A stretch of 64,000 nucleotides of DNA, taken from the NCBI RefSeq assembly GCF_038397735.1, contig NZ_CP151635.1:1922001-1986000 (forward strand), given 5' to 3'. The translations under genes and the position numbers were made by a program. Under the pieces are notes generated by a model. The model worked only from the letters and a program-made list of their open reading frames with translations. It did not search any database and was not told where the DNA came from. The stretch comes from Microbacterium sp. LWH13-1.2 (GTDB lineage: Bacteria; Actinomycetota; Actinomycetes; Actinomycetales; Microbacteriaceae). Shown here one piece after another: positions 25,015 to 34,939 of this stretch (positions are counted from its first letter, which is position 1; every line of letters starts with the position of its first letter).

Positions 25015-25650
25015 TCAGAGCGGGCCGAACATCGGCACTGCGCCCAGGGGCACCCACGTGACCCGATCGCGCTCGAGCGCGGCCACGAGCCGCTGGTCCC
25101 GCTCCGCCTCGCGACGCAGCGTCTGACGCCCCCGGCCGATGACCGCGGCCGGGATCACGAACACCGAGACGAGCAGGAGTGCGAATCCTGCGTCGAGGAC
25201 GAGGAGCGGCACCGGGTCGACCGAGGAGACGATTCCGGGGATCAGGAAGACGTTGAGCGCCCCGAAGATGCTGGTTGCGGCGATGAGGCCGCCTCCGAGC
25301 GAGCCGGCACCCCGGGTCGTGTACGACGTGCCGGGTTTCGGGATCCAGCCTCTCACCCGTGCGAGGAGCACGCCGGAGACGACGGCGACGATGCCACCGA
25401 TGATCATCGACGGCACGTATGCCGAAGGCGGCATGCCGACCGCCAGCAGGACGAGCCCGAAGACGACGGACGACGAGCCGAGCGCGAGGAACGAAGCCCA
25501 CATCCCACGGCGCATCGCGCGGGCATCGGCGACCTCACGCAGCCGGGACCGGGAGTCCGTGCCATGCAGCGCGGCCAGGTCAGCATCCATCCACTCCGCG
25601 AGCGTGCGGCTCGTCGCAGGCGGATAGGCGGAGACCGGCTCGATACGCAT
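25015..25650 (-). CDS. Hypothetical membrane protein
   Basis: 211 aa. A soluble N-terminus of about 50 residues is followed by four hydrophobic helices (roughly 52-73, 79-99, 118-140, 148-170) and a charged Arg-rich C-terminal tail. No domain is recognised. The start could be ATG 25650 or GTG 25653. It lies between the ABC importer genes (12 bp gap) and pheS, so it may be co-transcribed with the importer. Confidence 0.7.
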   Translation of the reverse strand: MRIEPVSAYPPATSRTLAEWMDADLAALHGTDSRSRLREVADARAMRRGMWASFLALGSSSVVFGLVLLAVGMPPSAYVPSMIIGGIVAVVSGVLLARVRGWIPKPGTSYTTRGAGSLGGGLIAATSIFGALNVFLIPGIVSSVDPVPLLVLDAGFALLLVSVFVIPAAVIGRGRQTLRREAERDQRLVAALERDRVTWVPLGAVPMFGPL

Positions 25651-25662
25651 CACGACGGACGC

Positions 25663-26583
25663 TCAGATCGGGCCGGGGCCGTCCTTGCCCGCGACACCGC
25701 CCCCGCGCTGCAGGGTGATGAGCTCGGTGTCGGTGCCGTCGCCGTGCTGGCGCGGGTCCCCGGCTGCCTGGATCGCCTTGACCTTCGGCGAACGGCGGGT
25801 GCTGATCTCCACCCACTTCGCGATGCCGGAGAGAATGAGGCACATGACGATGTAGATGCCGCCGATCACGAACGCCGACTGCAGGATCGGACGACCCTGC
25901 TGCGACGTCAGCTGCTTCGCGTAGTACAGCAGCTCCGGGTAGGTGATGATGAACCCGAGGGCGGTGTCCTTCATCGTCACGACCAGCTGCGCGACGATCA
26001 CCGGGAGCATCGCCCGGATCGCCTGCGGCAGGAGGATCAGTCGCATGACGCCGCTCTTGCGGAGACCGATGGCGTACCCGGCTTCCTTCTGTCCGCGGGG
26101 CAGCGACTCGACGCCGGCGCGAAGCACCTCGGCGAGGACCGACCCGTTGTAGGCCATGAGGGCGAGCACGACGGCCCAGTACGGATCCATCTTGATGCCG
26201 ACCACGGGAAGCCCGTAGTAGAGCAGCATCATGAAGACCAGAACCGGGACCGCGCGGAACAGCTCGGTGATCGCAGTGATGGGGATGCGGATCCACGCAT
26301 GGTCGGACAGCCGCCCGATCGCGAGCAGGAATCCGAGGATCACGCTCAGGAGCGCGGCGAACCCGAAAGCGGCCAGTGTGTTGCCGAGCGCCTTGAGGAT
26401 GCCCATCCACACGTTGGAGAACGTGAAGACGTACCACTTCTCTGCCGAGAACTGGCCGGTCTCGACCATTCGGAAGACCACGAATCCCACGGCGACGAGG
26501 ACGAGGACGATCGTGAGGGCGGCGATGATGCGGTTGCGGGCGATCGCCCGGGGACCCGGGACGTCGTACAGTACGGAACTCAT
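25663..26583 (-). CDS. Amino-acid ABC transporter permease (GluD-like)
   Basis: 306 aa, binding-protein-dependent permease of the His/Glu/Gln family. TMs are clear, and the EAA-type loop reads EAGYAIGLRKSGVMRLILLP. The C-terminal tail after the last helix is polar and longer than usual (WVEISTRRSPKVKAIQAAG onwards). ATG 26583 overlaps the upstream permease stop by ATGA. With its partner it forms the membrane channel for a polar amino acid, most likely glutamate. Confidence 0.9.
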   Translation of the reverse strand: MSSVLYDVPGPRAIARNRIIAALTIVLVLVAVGFVVFRMVETGQFSAEKWYVFTFSNVWMGILKALGNTLAAFGFAALLSVILGFLLAIGRLSDHAWIRIPITAITELFRAVPVLVFMMLLYYGLPVVGIKMDPYWAVVLALMAYNGSVLAEVLRAGVESLPRGQKEAGYAIGLRKSGVMRLILLPQAIRAMLPVIVAQLVVTMKDTALGFIITYPELLYYAKQLTSQQGRPILQSAFVIGGIYIVMCLILSGIAKWVEISTRRSPKVKAIQAAGDPRQHGDGTDTELITLQRGGGVAGKDGPGPI

Positions 26584-27236
26584 CGCGCGATCCTCCATCG
26601 GTTCTCGAGATATCGCTGCAGCCAGCTCAACAGCAGCACGAGGGCGACGAACACCACAGCGACCCAGAGCAGGACCTCCATGGGGTTGCCGGGTCGGTCG
26701 GCGGAATCGTTGACAGTCGATCGCAGAGCCGCGAGCTCGGCGACCGAGAACCCGGCAGCGACGGTCGTGTTCTTCAGCAGGGCGATGAACACGCTCATCA
26801 TCGGCGGGACCACGGAGCGGAACGCCTGCGGGAGGATCACGAGACCCATCACCTGGCCGAAGGGCAGACCGATCGCTCGCGCGGCTTCGGCTTGGCCGAC
26901 CGGAACGGTGTTGATTCCCGCCCTCAGCACCTCCGCCACGTAGGTGGCGGTGTAGATGCCGATGGCGAGGATGCCGAGCACCAGGTTCGACAGCTCGGGG
27001 AGGCCCAGCTGCGGGTACCCGAAGATGAAGAAGAAGAACACGAGGGTGAGCGGGGTGTTGCGCACGGTGTTCACGTACACGGTGCCGACGCCCCGGGCGA
27101 TCGGCACGGGCGACACGCGCATCGCCCCGACGATGAGGCCGAGGATCAGCGCGATGACCCCACCGGCGAAGAACACGAGCAGCGTGTTGCTGATCGCCTC
27201 TCCCCAGAGATCGAGGTTGCCGAAGATGACGTCCAC
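26580..27236 (-). CDS. Amino-acid ABC transporter permease (GluC-like)
   Basis: 218 aa permease with five or so helices and the EAA loop EAARAIGLPFGQVMGLVILP. NTVRNTPLTLVFFFFIFG is the typical N-terminal gate segment of this family. The start is GTG 27236 with AGGGAGG just upstream. It is coupled to the second permease. The order gluA-gluB-gluC-gluD is as in Corynebacterium glutamate importers. Confidence 0.92.
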   Translation of the reverse strand: MDVIFGNLDLWGEAISNTLLVFFAGGVIALILGLIVGAMRVSPVPIARGVGTVYVNTVRNTPLTLVFFFFIFGYPQLGLPELSNLVLGILAIGIYTATYVAEVLRAGINTVPVGQAEAARAIGLPFGQVMGLVILPQAFRSVVPPMMSVFIALLKNTTVAAGFSVAELAALRSTVNDSADRPGNPMEVLLWVAVVFVALVLLLSWLQRYLENRWRIAR

Positions 27237-27261
27237 GCCACCCTCCCTTCTTCAGACTGTG

Positions 27262-27289
27262 CGGGCGGCCCCCCGAAGGAGGCCGCCCG
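27262..27289. terminator. Intercistronic hairpin after gluB
   Basis: CGGGCGGCC pairs with GGCCGCCCG around ten bases, between the binding-protein gene and the permeases. Such hairpins often stabilise the binding-protein mRNA or cut downstream expression, giving more binding protein than permease. Confidence 0.7.
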
Positions 27290-27296
27290 GGTCAGA

Positions 27297-28205
27297 TCAG
27301 TACGCGTCGACTTCGGGCTGCTCGACCTCGATGCCGCTGGAGCCGAGGTTCGCGTCGAAGATCGCCTGCCAGATGTCGCCACCGTCGGTGAAGAGCTCGT
27401 TGATGTGCGTGCGCAGTGCGTCGTCGCCCTTGGTGAGGCCGACGCCGTAGCGCTCCTCCGTGAAGAGGCCGCCGGTGACCTTCACGTCATCCGGGTACTG
27501 AGCCGCGTATCCGATCAGGATCGCCTGGTCGGTGGTGACCGCGTCGACCTTGCCGTCGATCAGGTCCTGGACGCAGGCGGAGTACAGGTCGTACTCCTGC
27601 GTCTTGATGTCGGGGAAGTTCGCCTTGATGTTCTGGATCGGCGTCGAGCCGGTCGCCGAGCAGACGGTCTTGCCGTTGAAGTCCTCGAGCGCCTCGGCGT
27701 CGTCCGCATCCGCAGCGACCAGGAGCCCCTGTCCGGTGATGAAGTACGGGCCGGCGAAGTCGATGAGCTCCTTGCGCTTGTCGTTGATCGAGTAGGTGCC
27801 GACGTAGTAGTCGATGTCACCGTTGGTGATCGCCTGCTCGCGGTTCGCCGAGGCGATCGGCTTGAACTCGATCTTGTCCTCGTCGTAGCCGAGCGAGGCC
27901 GCGATCCAGCGGGCGATGTCGACGTCGAAGCCGGTGCGCTCCCCCGTCGTGACATCCAGGTAGCCGAGACCGGGCTGGTCTTCCTTGACGCCGACGATGA
28001 CCTTGTCGCGCTCCTGGATGGCGTCGAACGTCGGGCTGCCCTCGAGCTGGACGTCTTCGGCGACCTCGAACCAGGTGGAGTCCTCGCCTTCGTCGCTGCC
28101 GGTTCCGGCGCCAGGGCTGGACGGGCTGCCGCTGTTGCAGGCGGTCAGCGCGAACAGTGCCACCGTCGCGATCCCGATTCCTGCCAGTGTGCGTGTGCGT
28201 CGCAT
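27297..28205 (-). CDS. Glutamate-type solute-binding lipoprotein
   Basis: 302 aa. Lipoprotein signal with lipobox LTAC, lipid-anchored Cys23. The mature protein is a family 3 periplasmic binding domain: DKVIVGVKEDQPGLGY, GFDVDIARWIAASLG, NREQAITNGDIDYYVGTYS, then the second lobe. The start at ATG 28205 has AAGGAG upstream; the frame opens at 28235 without support. It captures the substrate for the two permeases; glutamate is inferred from gene order and similarity to GluB. Confidence 0.93.
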   Translation of the reverse strand: MRRTRTLAGIGIATVALFALTACNSGSPSSPGAGTGSDEGEDSTWFEVAEDVQLEGSPTFDAIQERDKVIVGVKEDQPGLGYLDVTTGERTGFDVDIARWIAASLGYDEDKIEFKPIASANREQAITNGDIDYYVGTYSINDKRKELIDFAGPYFITGQGLLVAADADDAEALEDFNGKTVCSATGSTPIQNIKANFPDIKTQEYDLYSACVQDLIDGKVDAVTTDQAILIGYAAQYPDDVKVTGGLFTEERYGVGLTKGDDALRTHINELFTDGGDIWQAIFDANLGSSGIEVEQPEVDAY

Positions 28206-28251
28206 GTGCGTCTCCTTCGTGTGCTGTGTGTGCAAAGGTCTGTGAAGCTCG

Positions 28252-28998
28252 TCAGTGCGTGAGGAGCTTGGAGAGGAAGTCCTTGGCGCGATCGCTCTTC
28301 GGGTTCGTGAAGAACTCCTCGGGAGTCGCCTCCTCCACGATGCGCCCGTCGGCCATGAAGACCACGCGGTTGGCGGCCTTGCGGGCGAAGCCCATCTCGT
28401 GGGTGACGACGATCATGGTCATGCCGTCGTGGGCGAGCTCGACCATGACGTCGAGAACCTCGTTGATCATCTCGGGGTCGAGCGCGCTGGTCGGCTCGTC
28501 GAAGAGCATGACCTTGGGCTGCATGGCGAGAGCACGTGCGATCGCGACGCGCTGCTGCTGTCCGCCCGAGAGCTGCGCGGGGAGCTTCGATGCCTGCTGG
28601 GCGACCCCGACGCGCTCGAGGAGCGTCATGGCCTCCTTGTCGGCGTCCGCCTTCTTCATGCCTCTCACCTTGATGGGGCCGAGGGTGACGTTCTCGAGGA
28701 TCGTCAGGTGCGCGAAGAGGTTGAACGACTGGAACACCATGCCGACGTCGGCGCGCAGGTTCGCGAGTCCCTTGCCCTCGGCGGGAAGCGCCTTGCCGTC
28801 GATGCTGATCGTGCCGCTCGTGATCGTCTCGAGCCGGTTGATCGTCCGACACAGCGTCGACTTCCCCGAGCCGGAGGGGCCGATCACGACGACGACCTCA
28901 CCGGCGTTCACCGTGAGATCGATGTCCGTGAGCGCCTGGAAGTCGCCATAGTGCTTCTGGACGTTGTCGACCACGACGAGAGGCTTACCAGAGGTCAT
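28252..28998 (-). CDS. Amino-acid ABC transporter ATP-binding protein (GluA-like)
   Basis: 248 aa. Walker [15 protein letters not shown]-loop [10 protein letters not shown], signature [15 protein letters not shown], Walker [14 protein letters not shown] and the H-loop VVTHEMGFA are all intact. First gene of the importer operon. Two ATGs stand in tandem (29001, 28998); the second has GGAG at better spacing. It powers the importer in the cytoplasm. Confidence 0.95.
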   Translation of the reverse strand: MTSGKPLVVVDNVQKHYGDFQALTDIDLTVNAGEVVVVIGPSGSGKSTLCRTINRLETITSGTISIDGKALPAEGKGLANLRADVGMVFQSFNLFAHLTILENVTLGPIKVRGMKKADADKEAMTLLERVGVAQQASKLPAQLSGGQQQRVAIARALAMQPKVMLFDEPTSALDPEMINEVLDVMVELAHDGMTMIVVTHEMGFARKAANRVVFMADGRIVEEATPEEFFTNPKSDRAKDFLSKLLTH

Positions 28999-29105
28999 CA
29001 TTTCTCCAAACTAGCCAGGTCGGACACGTGGCTCCATACAGTCGCGGCGACATTTACACGTTCGTAACCACGACAAGGGCGCGATCGCTCGGAATCATCG
29101 GAGTG

Positions 29106-29135
29106 CCCCACGGCCCGCCCCCGCGAGCCGTGGGG
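29106..29135. terminator. Hairpin upstream of the glu importer
   Basis: CCCCACGGC pairs with GCCGTGGGG around a C-rich 12-nt loop. It is probably the last of the terminating hairpins behind the TAXI gene, or part of the importer leader. Confidence 0.5.
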
Positions 29136-29225
29136 GCGCCCCTGCCGCTGCGTTCCTCCCCCAAGCGGGACGAAGTGGCAAGCCTCCGATCGGATCCGAT
29201 CACGAGACGACCCGAGGGATGGACG

Positions 29226-29256
29226 GAGCCCGCGCCTGCATGAGTGGCGTGGGCTC
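29226..29256. terminator. Hairpin behind the TAXI gene
   Basis: GAGCCCGCGCC pairs with GGCGTGGGCTC (one G-T pair) around a 9-nt loop, about 100 bp after the TAXI stop. Confidence 0.6.
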
Positions 29257-29310
29257 TGTGACATCTGAATTCTCCGTCGAATCGATCGCGATCGACCCCC
29301 AGATTGGCAG

Positions 29311-29333
29311 AGCCCCGCCTGCGAGAGCGGGCT
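29311..29333 (-). terminator. Hairpin directly after the TAXI gene
   Basis: AGCCCCGC pairs with GCGGGCT (one bulged base) about 20 bp after the TAXI stop. It is the first of a series of hairpins. Confidence 0.5.
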
Positions 29334-29354
29334 TCTTGAGGATTTCTTGAGGGC

Positions 29355-30335
29355 TCAGTCCCGCTGGCCCCGGTAGTACTCGACCGCTCCGGGGTGCAGC
29401 TCGACAGGCCCCGTGAAGATGGCCTGTCTGCGGTCGAGGAGAGCGGCCGCGGGGACGTCCTGCGCGATTCGGGTTCGGGCGCCGAACAGGCCCGTGAGGA
29501 TGTCGTGGACGACGGCATCCGGGGTGCCCGTTGCCGTGACGAGGTAGTTCGGGACCGCCATCGTGGGCTGCGATTCGTCGAGTCCGTAGAGGCCGACGGG
29601 GAAGTCCGACGGCCGATAGGCGTCGGAGAAGCGTGCATTGATCGCGTTCACCCAGGTCTGATCGATCGGGAGCAGACGCACGGGTGTCGTCAGTGCGAGT
29701 TCCGCGATACCCGGCGTGGGGATGCCGCCGACCCAGAAGAAACCGTCGATCTCGGATCGTTCCAGCGCGCCGATGGAGTCGCGAAGCCCGAGTTGCGGGT
29801 CGCCGATCGACGTGATGTCGACGGCGGCCGCATCCAGCGCTCGAGCAGCGATGACATGGACCCCCGAGTTCTCCGCGCCGAGCGACACCGTCATCCCCGT
29901 GAGGTCGCCGATCTCGTCGATGTCCGAATCCGCGCGGACGACCACATGGAGGTACTCGTCGTAGAGCCGGGCGACTGCCCTCACCGGCAGGGGATCATCG
30001 AAGGCTCCGGCGCCCGCGACCGCGTCCGCAGCCGCATCGCCCTGGGCGAAGCCGAGAAGCGCGTCTCCCGCGCTCACTTGCAAGAGGTTGTCGACCGAGC
30101 CCGCCGACTCCTCCGCGACCACGTCGACGTCGAGCGACGCCGAGAGCTCGTCTGCGAGCTCGGAACCGTACGCGAAATAGACTCCGTCGGATCCTCCGCT
30201 CGCGATCTCATACCTCGAGTCGTCCCATTCGCTCGCTCGAGTACTGCATGCGCTCGACGCCCCGACGACGAGCAGCACGGCGATCGCTGCGGAGATCCGC
30301 GTCCAGGTCCGGCGAGCGCCGCCTCGCCCACTCAT
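29355..30335 (-). CDS. TAXI-family solute-binding lipoprotein linked to a two-component system
   Basis: 326 aa. Lipoprotein signal with lipobox SSAC near residue 30. The mature part is the TAXI-type TRAP binding fold: EIASGGSDGVYFAYGSELAD, GFAQGDAAADA, VRAVARLYDEYLHVVVRAD, ISLGAENSGVHVIA-like segment, and FFWVGGIPTPGI. No TRAP permease is present nearby. The ATG overlaps the histidine kinase stop (ATGA). This linkage suggests that it senses a ligand for the kinase and does not feed a transporter. The ligand is unknown; TAXI proteins often bind carboxylates. Confidence 0.88.
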   Translation of the reverse strand: MSGRGGARRTWTRISAAIAVLLVVGASSACSTRASEWDDSRYEIASGGSDGVYFAYGSELADELSASLDVDVVAEESAGSVDNLLQVSAGDALLGFAQGDAAADAVAGAGAFDDPLPVRAVARLYDEYLHVVVRADSDIDEIGDLTGMTVSLGAENSGVHVIAARALDAAAVDITSIGDPQLGLRDSIGALERSEIDGFFWVGGIPTPGIAELALTTPVRLLPIDQTWVNAINARFSDAYRPSDFPVGLYGLDESQPTMAVPNYLVTATGTPDAVVHDILTGLFGARTRIAQDVPAAALLDRRQAIFTGPVELHPGAVEYYRGQRD

Positions 30336-31708
30336 CGGGCAGCTCCGTCCGGGAGCAGCAGCGTGACCAGCAGACCGCCGCCGCCGGGCGACTCGACCCG
30401 GAGCTCGCCGCCGATCGACCCGAGCAGGTCGGTGGCGATCGCAAGCCCCAATCCCGATCCCGGTGTCTCGCCGCTGTCGTCGCTGCGCCAGAATCGGTCG
30501 GCCGCGTTCGTCGCCTGCTCGGGCGTGAGGCCCGGCCCGTGATCGCGGACGGTCAGGCGACACACATCGCCGTCACGTCCCGCACCGATCTCGACGACCG
30601 CACCCGAGGGCGAGAACTTGACCGCGTTGTCGATGACCGCATCGAGTGCGCTCTCGACGATCGTGCGATCTGTGACGCTCAGCACAGGGTCGCTCCCGAC
30701 CGCGTGCGTGCGGATCCTCCGCTGCGATGCCACCTCGCTCCACGCATCGGCCCGTCTGGTCGCGAGAGTCGTGAGGTCGACGGCGGAGATCGTGGTGTCC
30801 GCACGTCCTCCTCGGGCAAGGCCGAGCAGAGCCTCGAGGATCCGCGCCATCCGCCTCCCCTCCTCCCGCGTCTCCTCGACGTCGTCGTCCCACTCGCGGT
30901 CGAGGCCCGTCGCGAGGTGCTCGACGCGCAGCAGCAGCGCGTTGAGCGGATTGCGCAGCTCGTGCGAGGCGTTGAGTGCGAACTCCTGCTGACGCGTCAT
31001 CACCCTCTCGATCTCGTCCGCCATGCCGTTGAACACTCGGGTCATCCGGCGCAGCTCCGGAGGGCCCGTGTCCTCCGCGACCCGAGCATCCATCTCGCCG
31101 CGTTCGATCGCGACCATGGCCTCGTCCAGGCGACGCACCGGAGACAGCACCCATCGCGCGAGCTGGAAGACGAGAAGCACTCCGAGCCCGATCGACACGA
31201 TCGACACGAGCGCCAGCACGAAGACCTGCTGCACGATCTCGGTGCGCGGCGCCTCGACATCGGCCGACACCATCACCGCTCCGATGACGTCGCCGTCGTC
31301 GAAGACCGGCTCGATTATCGAGGAGTCCGCAGTGCCCCAGGGGAAGACAGGTTCAGGAGCCTCCGCTCGACGTCCGGAGAGGGCGAGCCGGACCCTGGCC
31401 GCTTCGTCCTCCGCGATCACCTCGGCATCGCTGTTCCCCGACGCCCAGACACTTCCCGTGAGATCGAACACCCTGACATCGATGCCGTAGACCTCTTCGA
31501 AACGCCTGACCTCGGCGTCGATCACGGTGGTGCTCCCCGAGCGCAGCGCCTGCCGCGCGCTCGTCACGAAGTACCCCACATCCCCGAGCTGCTCGGTGTA
31601 GAACGCCTGCTGGATGCTGCGGGTGGCGCTCCACGCCGCCGCTCCGCCGAGCGAGAGCAGAATCGCCACCAGAGGAACGAGGAACACCACGATGAGACGC
31701 CTGCGCAC
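30332..31708 (-). CDS. Sensor histidine kinase
   Basis: 458 aa. Two transmembrane helices (~5-26 and ~161-184) enclose an extracellular sensor domain of about 135 residues. Then come HAMP (to ~240), HisKA with phospho-accepting His249 (NASHELRNPLNALLLR), and the ATPase domain with N361 (DNAVKFSP), DHGPG (389-393) and GSGLGLA (417-423). The start is GTG 31708, 6 nt after the regulator stop. Its extracellular part resembles TctE-like tricarboxylate sensors in layout. Confidence 0.95.
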   Translation of the reverse strand: MRRRLIVVFLVPLVAILLSLGGAAAWSATRSIQQAFYTEQLGDVGYFVTSARQALRSGSTTVIDAEVRRFEEVYGIDVRVFDLTGSVWASGNSDAEVIAEDEAARVRLALSGRRAEAPEPVFPWGTADSSIIEPVFDDGDVIGAVMVSADVEAPRTEIVQQVFVLALVSIVSIGLGVLLVFQLARWVLSPVRRLDEAMVAIERGEMDARVAEDTGPPELRRMTRVFNGMADEIERVMTRQQEFALNASHELRNPLNALLLRVEHLATGLDREWDDDVEETREEGRRMARILEALLGLARGGRADTTISAVDLTTLATRRADAWSEVASQRRIRTHAVGSDPVLSVTDRTIVESALDAVIDNAVKFSPSGAVVEIGAGRDGDVCRLTVRDHGPGLTPEQATNAADRFWRSDDSGETPGSGLGLAIATDLLGSIGGELRVESPGGGGLLVTLLLPDGAAR

Positions 31709-31714
31709 CGGACG

Positions 31715-32383
31715 TCACCCCACCAGCCGGTAGCCGACGCCGCGCACGGTCTCGATCAGGCTGACCTGGCCGACCTTGCGCCGGATCGCGCCGACATGAA
31801 CCTCCAGCGAATGTCCGAAGCCCCGCCAGTCGGTGTTCCACACCTCGCGGATCAGGCGCTCCTTCGGTACTGCGACGCCCGGATATCTGGCCAGGACCGC
31901 GACGATGTCGAACTCCTTCCGCGTGAGCTCGATGGGCACTCGGTCGATGACGACCTGGCGGGCGATGAGGTCGATCTCGACATCTCCGCCCTGGAGTCGC
32001 ACGTGAGCCTCCGACTCCGGGCGCACCGGCCTCGAACGGCGAGTGACCGCCTCGATGCGGGCGAGGAGCTCGTGAACGTCGTAGGGCTTGACGACGAAGT
32101 CATCCGCGCCGGCTCGCAGACCTCTGATCCGCTCCGCGACCTGATTGCGTGCGGTCACGATGACGATCGGGACCTCCGAGCGACCCCGGATACGACGGCA
32201 CAGATCGATGCCGTCGACGTCGGGCAGTCCCAGGTCGAGAAGGACGACCTCGGTATCGGCGCCCAGCATCTCCAAGGCGGACGCGCCGTCGGCTGCCCTC
32301 GCCGTGGCATACCCCGATCGCGCGAGGAAGGCCTCGAGCGCAGCGGCGACGCGCTCGTCGTCCTCCACGATCAGAATCCGCAT
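31715..32383 (-). CDS. OmpR/PhoB-family response regulator
   Basis: 222 aa. Receiver domain with acidic pair E7-D8-D9, phospho-acceptor Asp50 (VVLLDLGLPDVDG), and Lys of VVKPYD. The C-terminal winged helix ends in RGVGYRLVG. First gene of the RR-kinase-TAXI unit. It probably controls genes for uptake or use of the ligand sensed by the other two; no target is visible nearby. Confidence 0.95.
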   Translation of the reverse strand: MRILIVEDDERVAAALEAFLARSGYATARAADGASALEMLGADTEVVLLDLGLPDVDGIDLCRRIRGRSEVPIVIVTARNQVAERIRGLRAGADDFVVKPYDVHELLARIEAVTRRSRPVRPESEAHVRLQGGDVEIDLIARQVVIDRVPIELTRKEFDIVAVLARYPGVAVPKERLIREVWNTDWRGFGHSLEVHVGAIRRKVGQVSLIETVRGVGYRLVG

Positions 32384-32457
32384 CGACTCCGGGTCCCCTT
32401 CTCCGCTCGAGCAGGCACAAACCTATCAGTCGTGCCGGCTCACCTCGGATGGGGCGA

Positions 32458-33276
32458 TCAGGAGAGGGATTCCGCCCGCTGGGCGAAGGCGCTCTCATAG
32501 AGGCACACGCTCGCCGCCGTCGCGAGGTTCAGCGACTCGGCGCGACCGAAGATGGGAAGCTTGAGCACCTGATCGGCCTGAGCCAGAGCGTCGTCCTCAA
32601 GACCCCGTGCCTCGTTACCGAACAGCCACGCGGTCGGCTGCGCCAGGACACCGTCTGCACGCGCCCGCAGCAGATCGTCGCCCTTCACATCAGCAGCCAC
32701 CACCCGCAGTCCGGCGGCGTGCGCCTTCGTCACGACGTCGTCGAGCTCGGCGCCCACAGACACCGGCAGGTGGAACAGCGAGCCGGTGGTGGCCCTGACG
32801 ACCTTGGGGTTGTACGGATCGACCGTCCGGCCGGTGAGGATCACCGCATCGGCGCCCGCCGCATCTGCGGCCCTGATGATCGTGCCGAGGTTGCCCGGGT
32901 CACGGATCTCCTCGCAGATCGCGACGAGACGAGGAGATGACGCGAAGACGTCGCGCACCGAGGTCGGGGTCTGCCGGACGACCGCGACGAGTCCCTGCGG
33001 CGTCACCGTGTCGGCCATCGCATTCAGCACGTATTCCGTGACGTACTCGACCTCGACGTCGGCCTCGGCCGCCTTCGACCGGATGTCGGGGTGCTTCTCC
33101 CACCCGGTCGGGGTCGCGAAGAGCTCGACGATGGCTTCGGGGCTGTAGGTCAGCGCCTCGCGGACGGCCTGGGGGCCTTCGAGGAGGTACAGACCCGTCT
33201 CACTGCGCGCGCTGCGCTTGGTCAGCTTCGCGACGGCTCGGACTCGGGGCGAACGGGGGTTCTCCAGCACGTTCAC
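32458..33276 (-). CDS. TrmH/SpoU-family RNA 2'-O-methyltransferase
   Basis: 272 aa. The N-terminal substrate-binding domain (L30e-like) is followed by the SPOUT methyltransferase domain: [22 protein letters not shown] (motif 1, conserved Asn/Arg), [29 protein letters not shown] (motif 2, read in parts), and [19 protein letters not shown] with [17 protein letters not shown] (motif 3). It probably methylates 23S rRNA or tRNA ribose. It lies downstream of rplT but behind a strong hairpin. Confidence 0.93.
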   Translation of the reverse strand: MNVLENPRSPRVRAVAKLTKRSARSETGLYLLEGPQAVREALTYSPEAIVELFATPTGWEKHPDIRSKAAEADVEVEYVTEYVLNAMADTVTPQGLVAVVRQTPTSVRDVFASSPRLVAICEEIRDPGNLGTIIRAADAAGADAVILTGRTVDPYNPKVVRATTGSLFHLPVSVGAELDDVVTKAHAAGLRVVAADVKGDDLLRARADGVLAQPTAWLFGNEARGLEDDALAQADQVLKLPIFGRAESLNLATAASVCLYESAFAQRAESLS

Positions 33277-33323
33277 AGTCTAGAGAACAGCAGGCACCTC
33301 GCTGCGCATACACCGGGGAAACA

Positions 33324-33359
33324 ACAGAGGACGCCCTCCCGAAGGAGAGCGTCCTCTGT
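33324..33359. terminator. Terminator after rplT
   Basis: ACAGAGGACGC pairs with GCGTCCTCTGT, and CTCC with GGAG inside around CGAA. It stands 13 bp after the rplT stop and separates it from the methyltransferase gene. Confidence 0.85.
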
Positions 33360-33372
33360 GGTGAAGAGCTGC

Positions 33373-33759
33373 TTACGCGGCCGACTTCGGAGCGTTGACG
33401 TCAGAGGGCAGAGCCTTCTTCGCCGTCTCGACCAGCGTCGTGAAGGTCGCTGCGTCGTTGACCGCGAGGTCGGCGAGCATGCGACGGTCGACGGTGACAC
33501 CCGCGAGACCGAGGCCCTGGATGAAGCGGTTGTACGTGATGCCGTTCTGGCGTGCAGCGGCGTTGATGCGCTGGATCCACAGGCGACGGAAGTCACCCTT
33601 GCGCTTGCGACGGTCGCGGTACGAGTAGACCAGCGAGTGGATGACCTGCTCTTTGGCCTTGCGGTACAGGCGCGAACGCTGACCGCGGTAACCCTTTGCG
33701 CGCTCGAGGATGACCCGGCGCTTCTTGTGGGCGTTTACCGCCCGCTTGACTCTTGCCAT
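33373..33759 (-). CDS. rplT: 50S ribosomal protein L20
   Basis: 128 aa. [19 protein letters not shown] and the signature [19 protein letters not shown] are diagnostic. It binds 23S rRNA early in assembly. Third gene of infC-rpmI-rplT. In other bacteria L20 represses this operon; no matching leader was identified here. Confidence 0.98.
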   Translation of the reverse strand: MARVKRAVNAHKKRRVILERAKGYRGQRSRLYRKAKEQVIHSLVYSYRDRRKRKGDFRRLWIQRINAAARQNGITYNRFIQGLGLAGVTVDRRMLADLAVNDAATFTTLVETAKKALPSDVNAPKSAA

Positions 33760-33791
33760 TTTCCTGTGTTCCTATTCGTGCGTTCGGGCGC

Positions 33792-33986
33792 TCAGCGACC
33801 GAGAAGCTTCTTCGCGACCTTGGTGTCAGCCTTCGACAGCACCTGGTCCTGGTTGAGGCGGCGGGTGCGACGGCTCGACTTGTGCTCGAGGTTGTGGCGC
33901 ATTCCGGCCTGCTGCTTCTTCAGCTTGCCGCTGCCGGTGATCTTGAAGCGCTTCTTAGCACCCGAGTGGGTCTTCTGCTTCGGCAT
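33792..33986 (-). CDS. rpmI: 50S ribosomal protein L35
   Basis: 64 aa, [18 protein letters not shown], a typical L35. Highly basic, in the invariant infC-rpmI-rplT order, with ribosome site GAAGAGAAG upstream. Confidence 0.98.
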   Translation of the reverse strand: MPKQKTHSGAKKRFKITGSGKLKKQQAGMRHNLEHKSSRRTRRLNQDQVLSKADTKVAKKLLGR

Positions 33987-34058
33987 CTTCTCTTCCTTCG
34001 TATGGCGCCTTCTCAGGCGACGGTGTCAACCCGCGGTGCGGGAGTCTTGGGGCGGGAG

Positions 34059-34685
<627 letters not shown>

Positions 34686-34939
34686 GCGTAACTCCTTAGA
34701 CGATGGGATTCGGCCACCAGGACGCAGTCAGCATCCCGGGCGAAATCAGAATCGTCCCACCCACCGGCATTCAGACGCCGGCTCCGCACCCTGCCTGCCG
34801 GATCCGTCTGACGACGCGATCCGGTGGAGTGCAAGACCCGGTAGCCTGGAACGGCAAGCGCGGGTGGGAAGTGAATCCTCTTTCGTACCGGAGCATGACG
34901 CTCCGGAGCCCGACACAGTCTAACAGAAGGCAAGGCGAA

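Larger units (their letters stand above)
28999..29354. other. Intergenic region upstream of the glu importer
   Basis: About 355 bp without a gene between two leftward units. It holds three hairpins (annotated separately) and, near 29053-29067, a TTACACGTTCGTAA dyad that could be an operator of the importer. No clear promoter with both boxes was found, although it must contain one. Confidence 0.5.
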
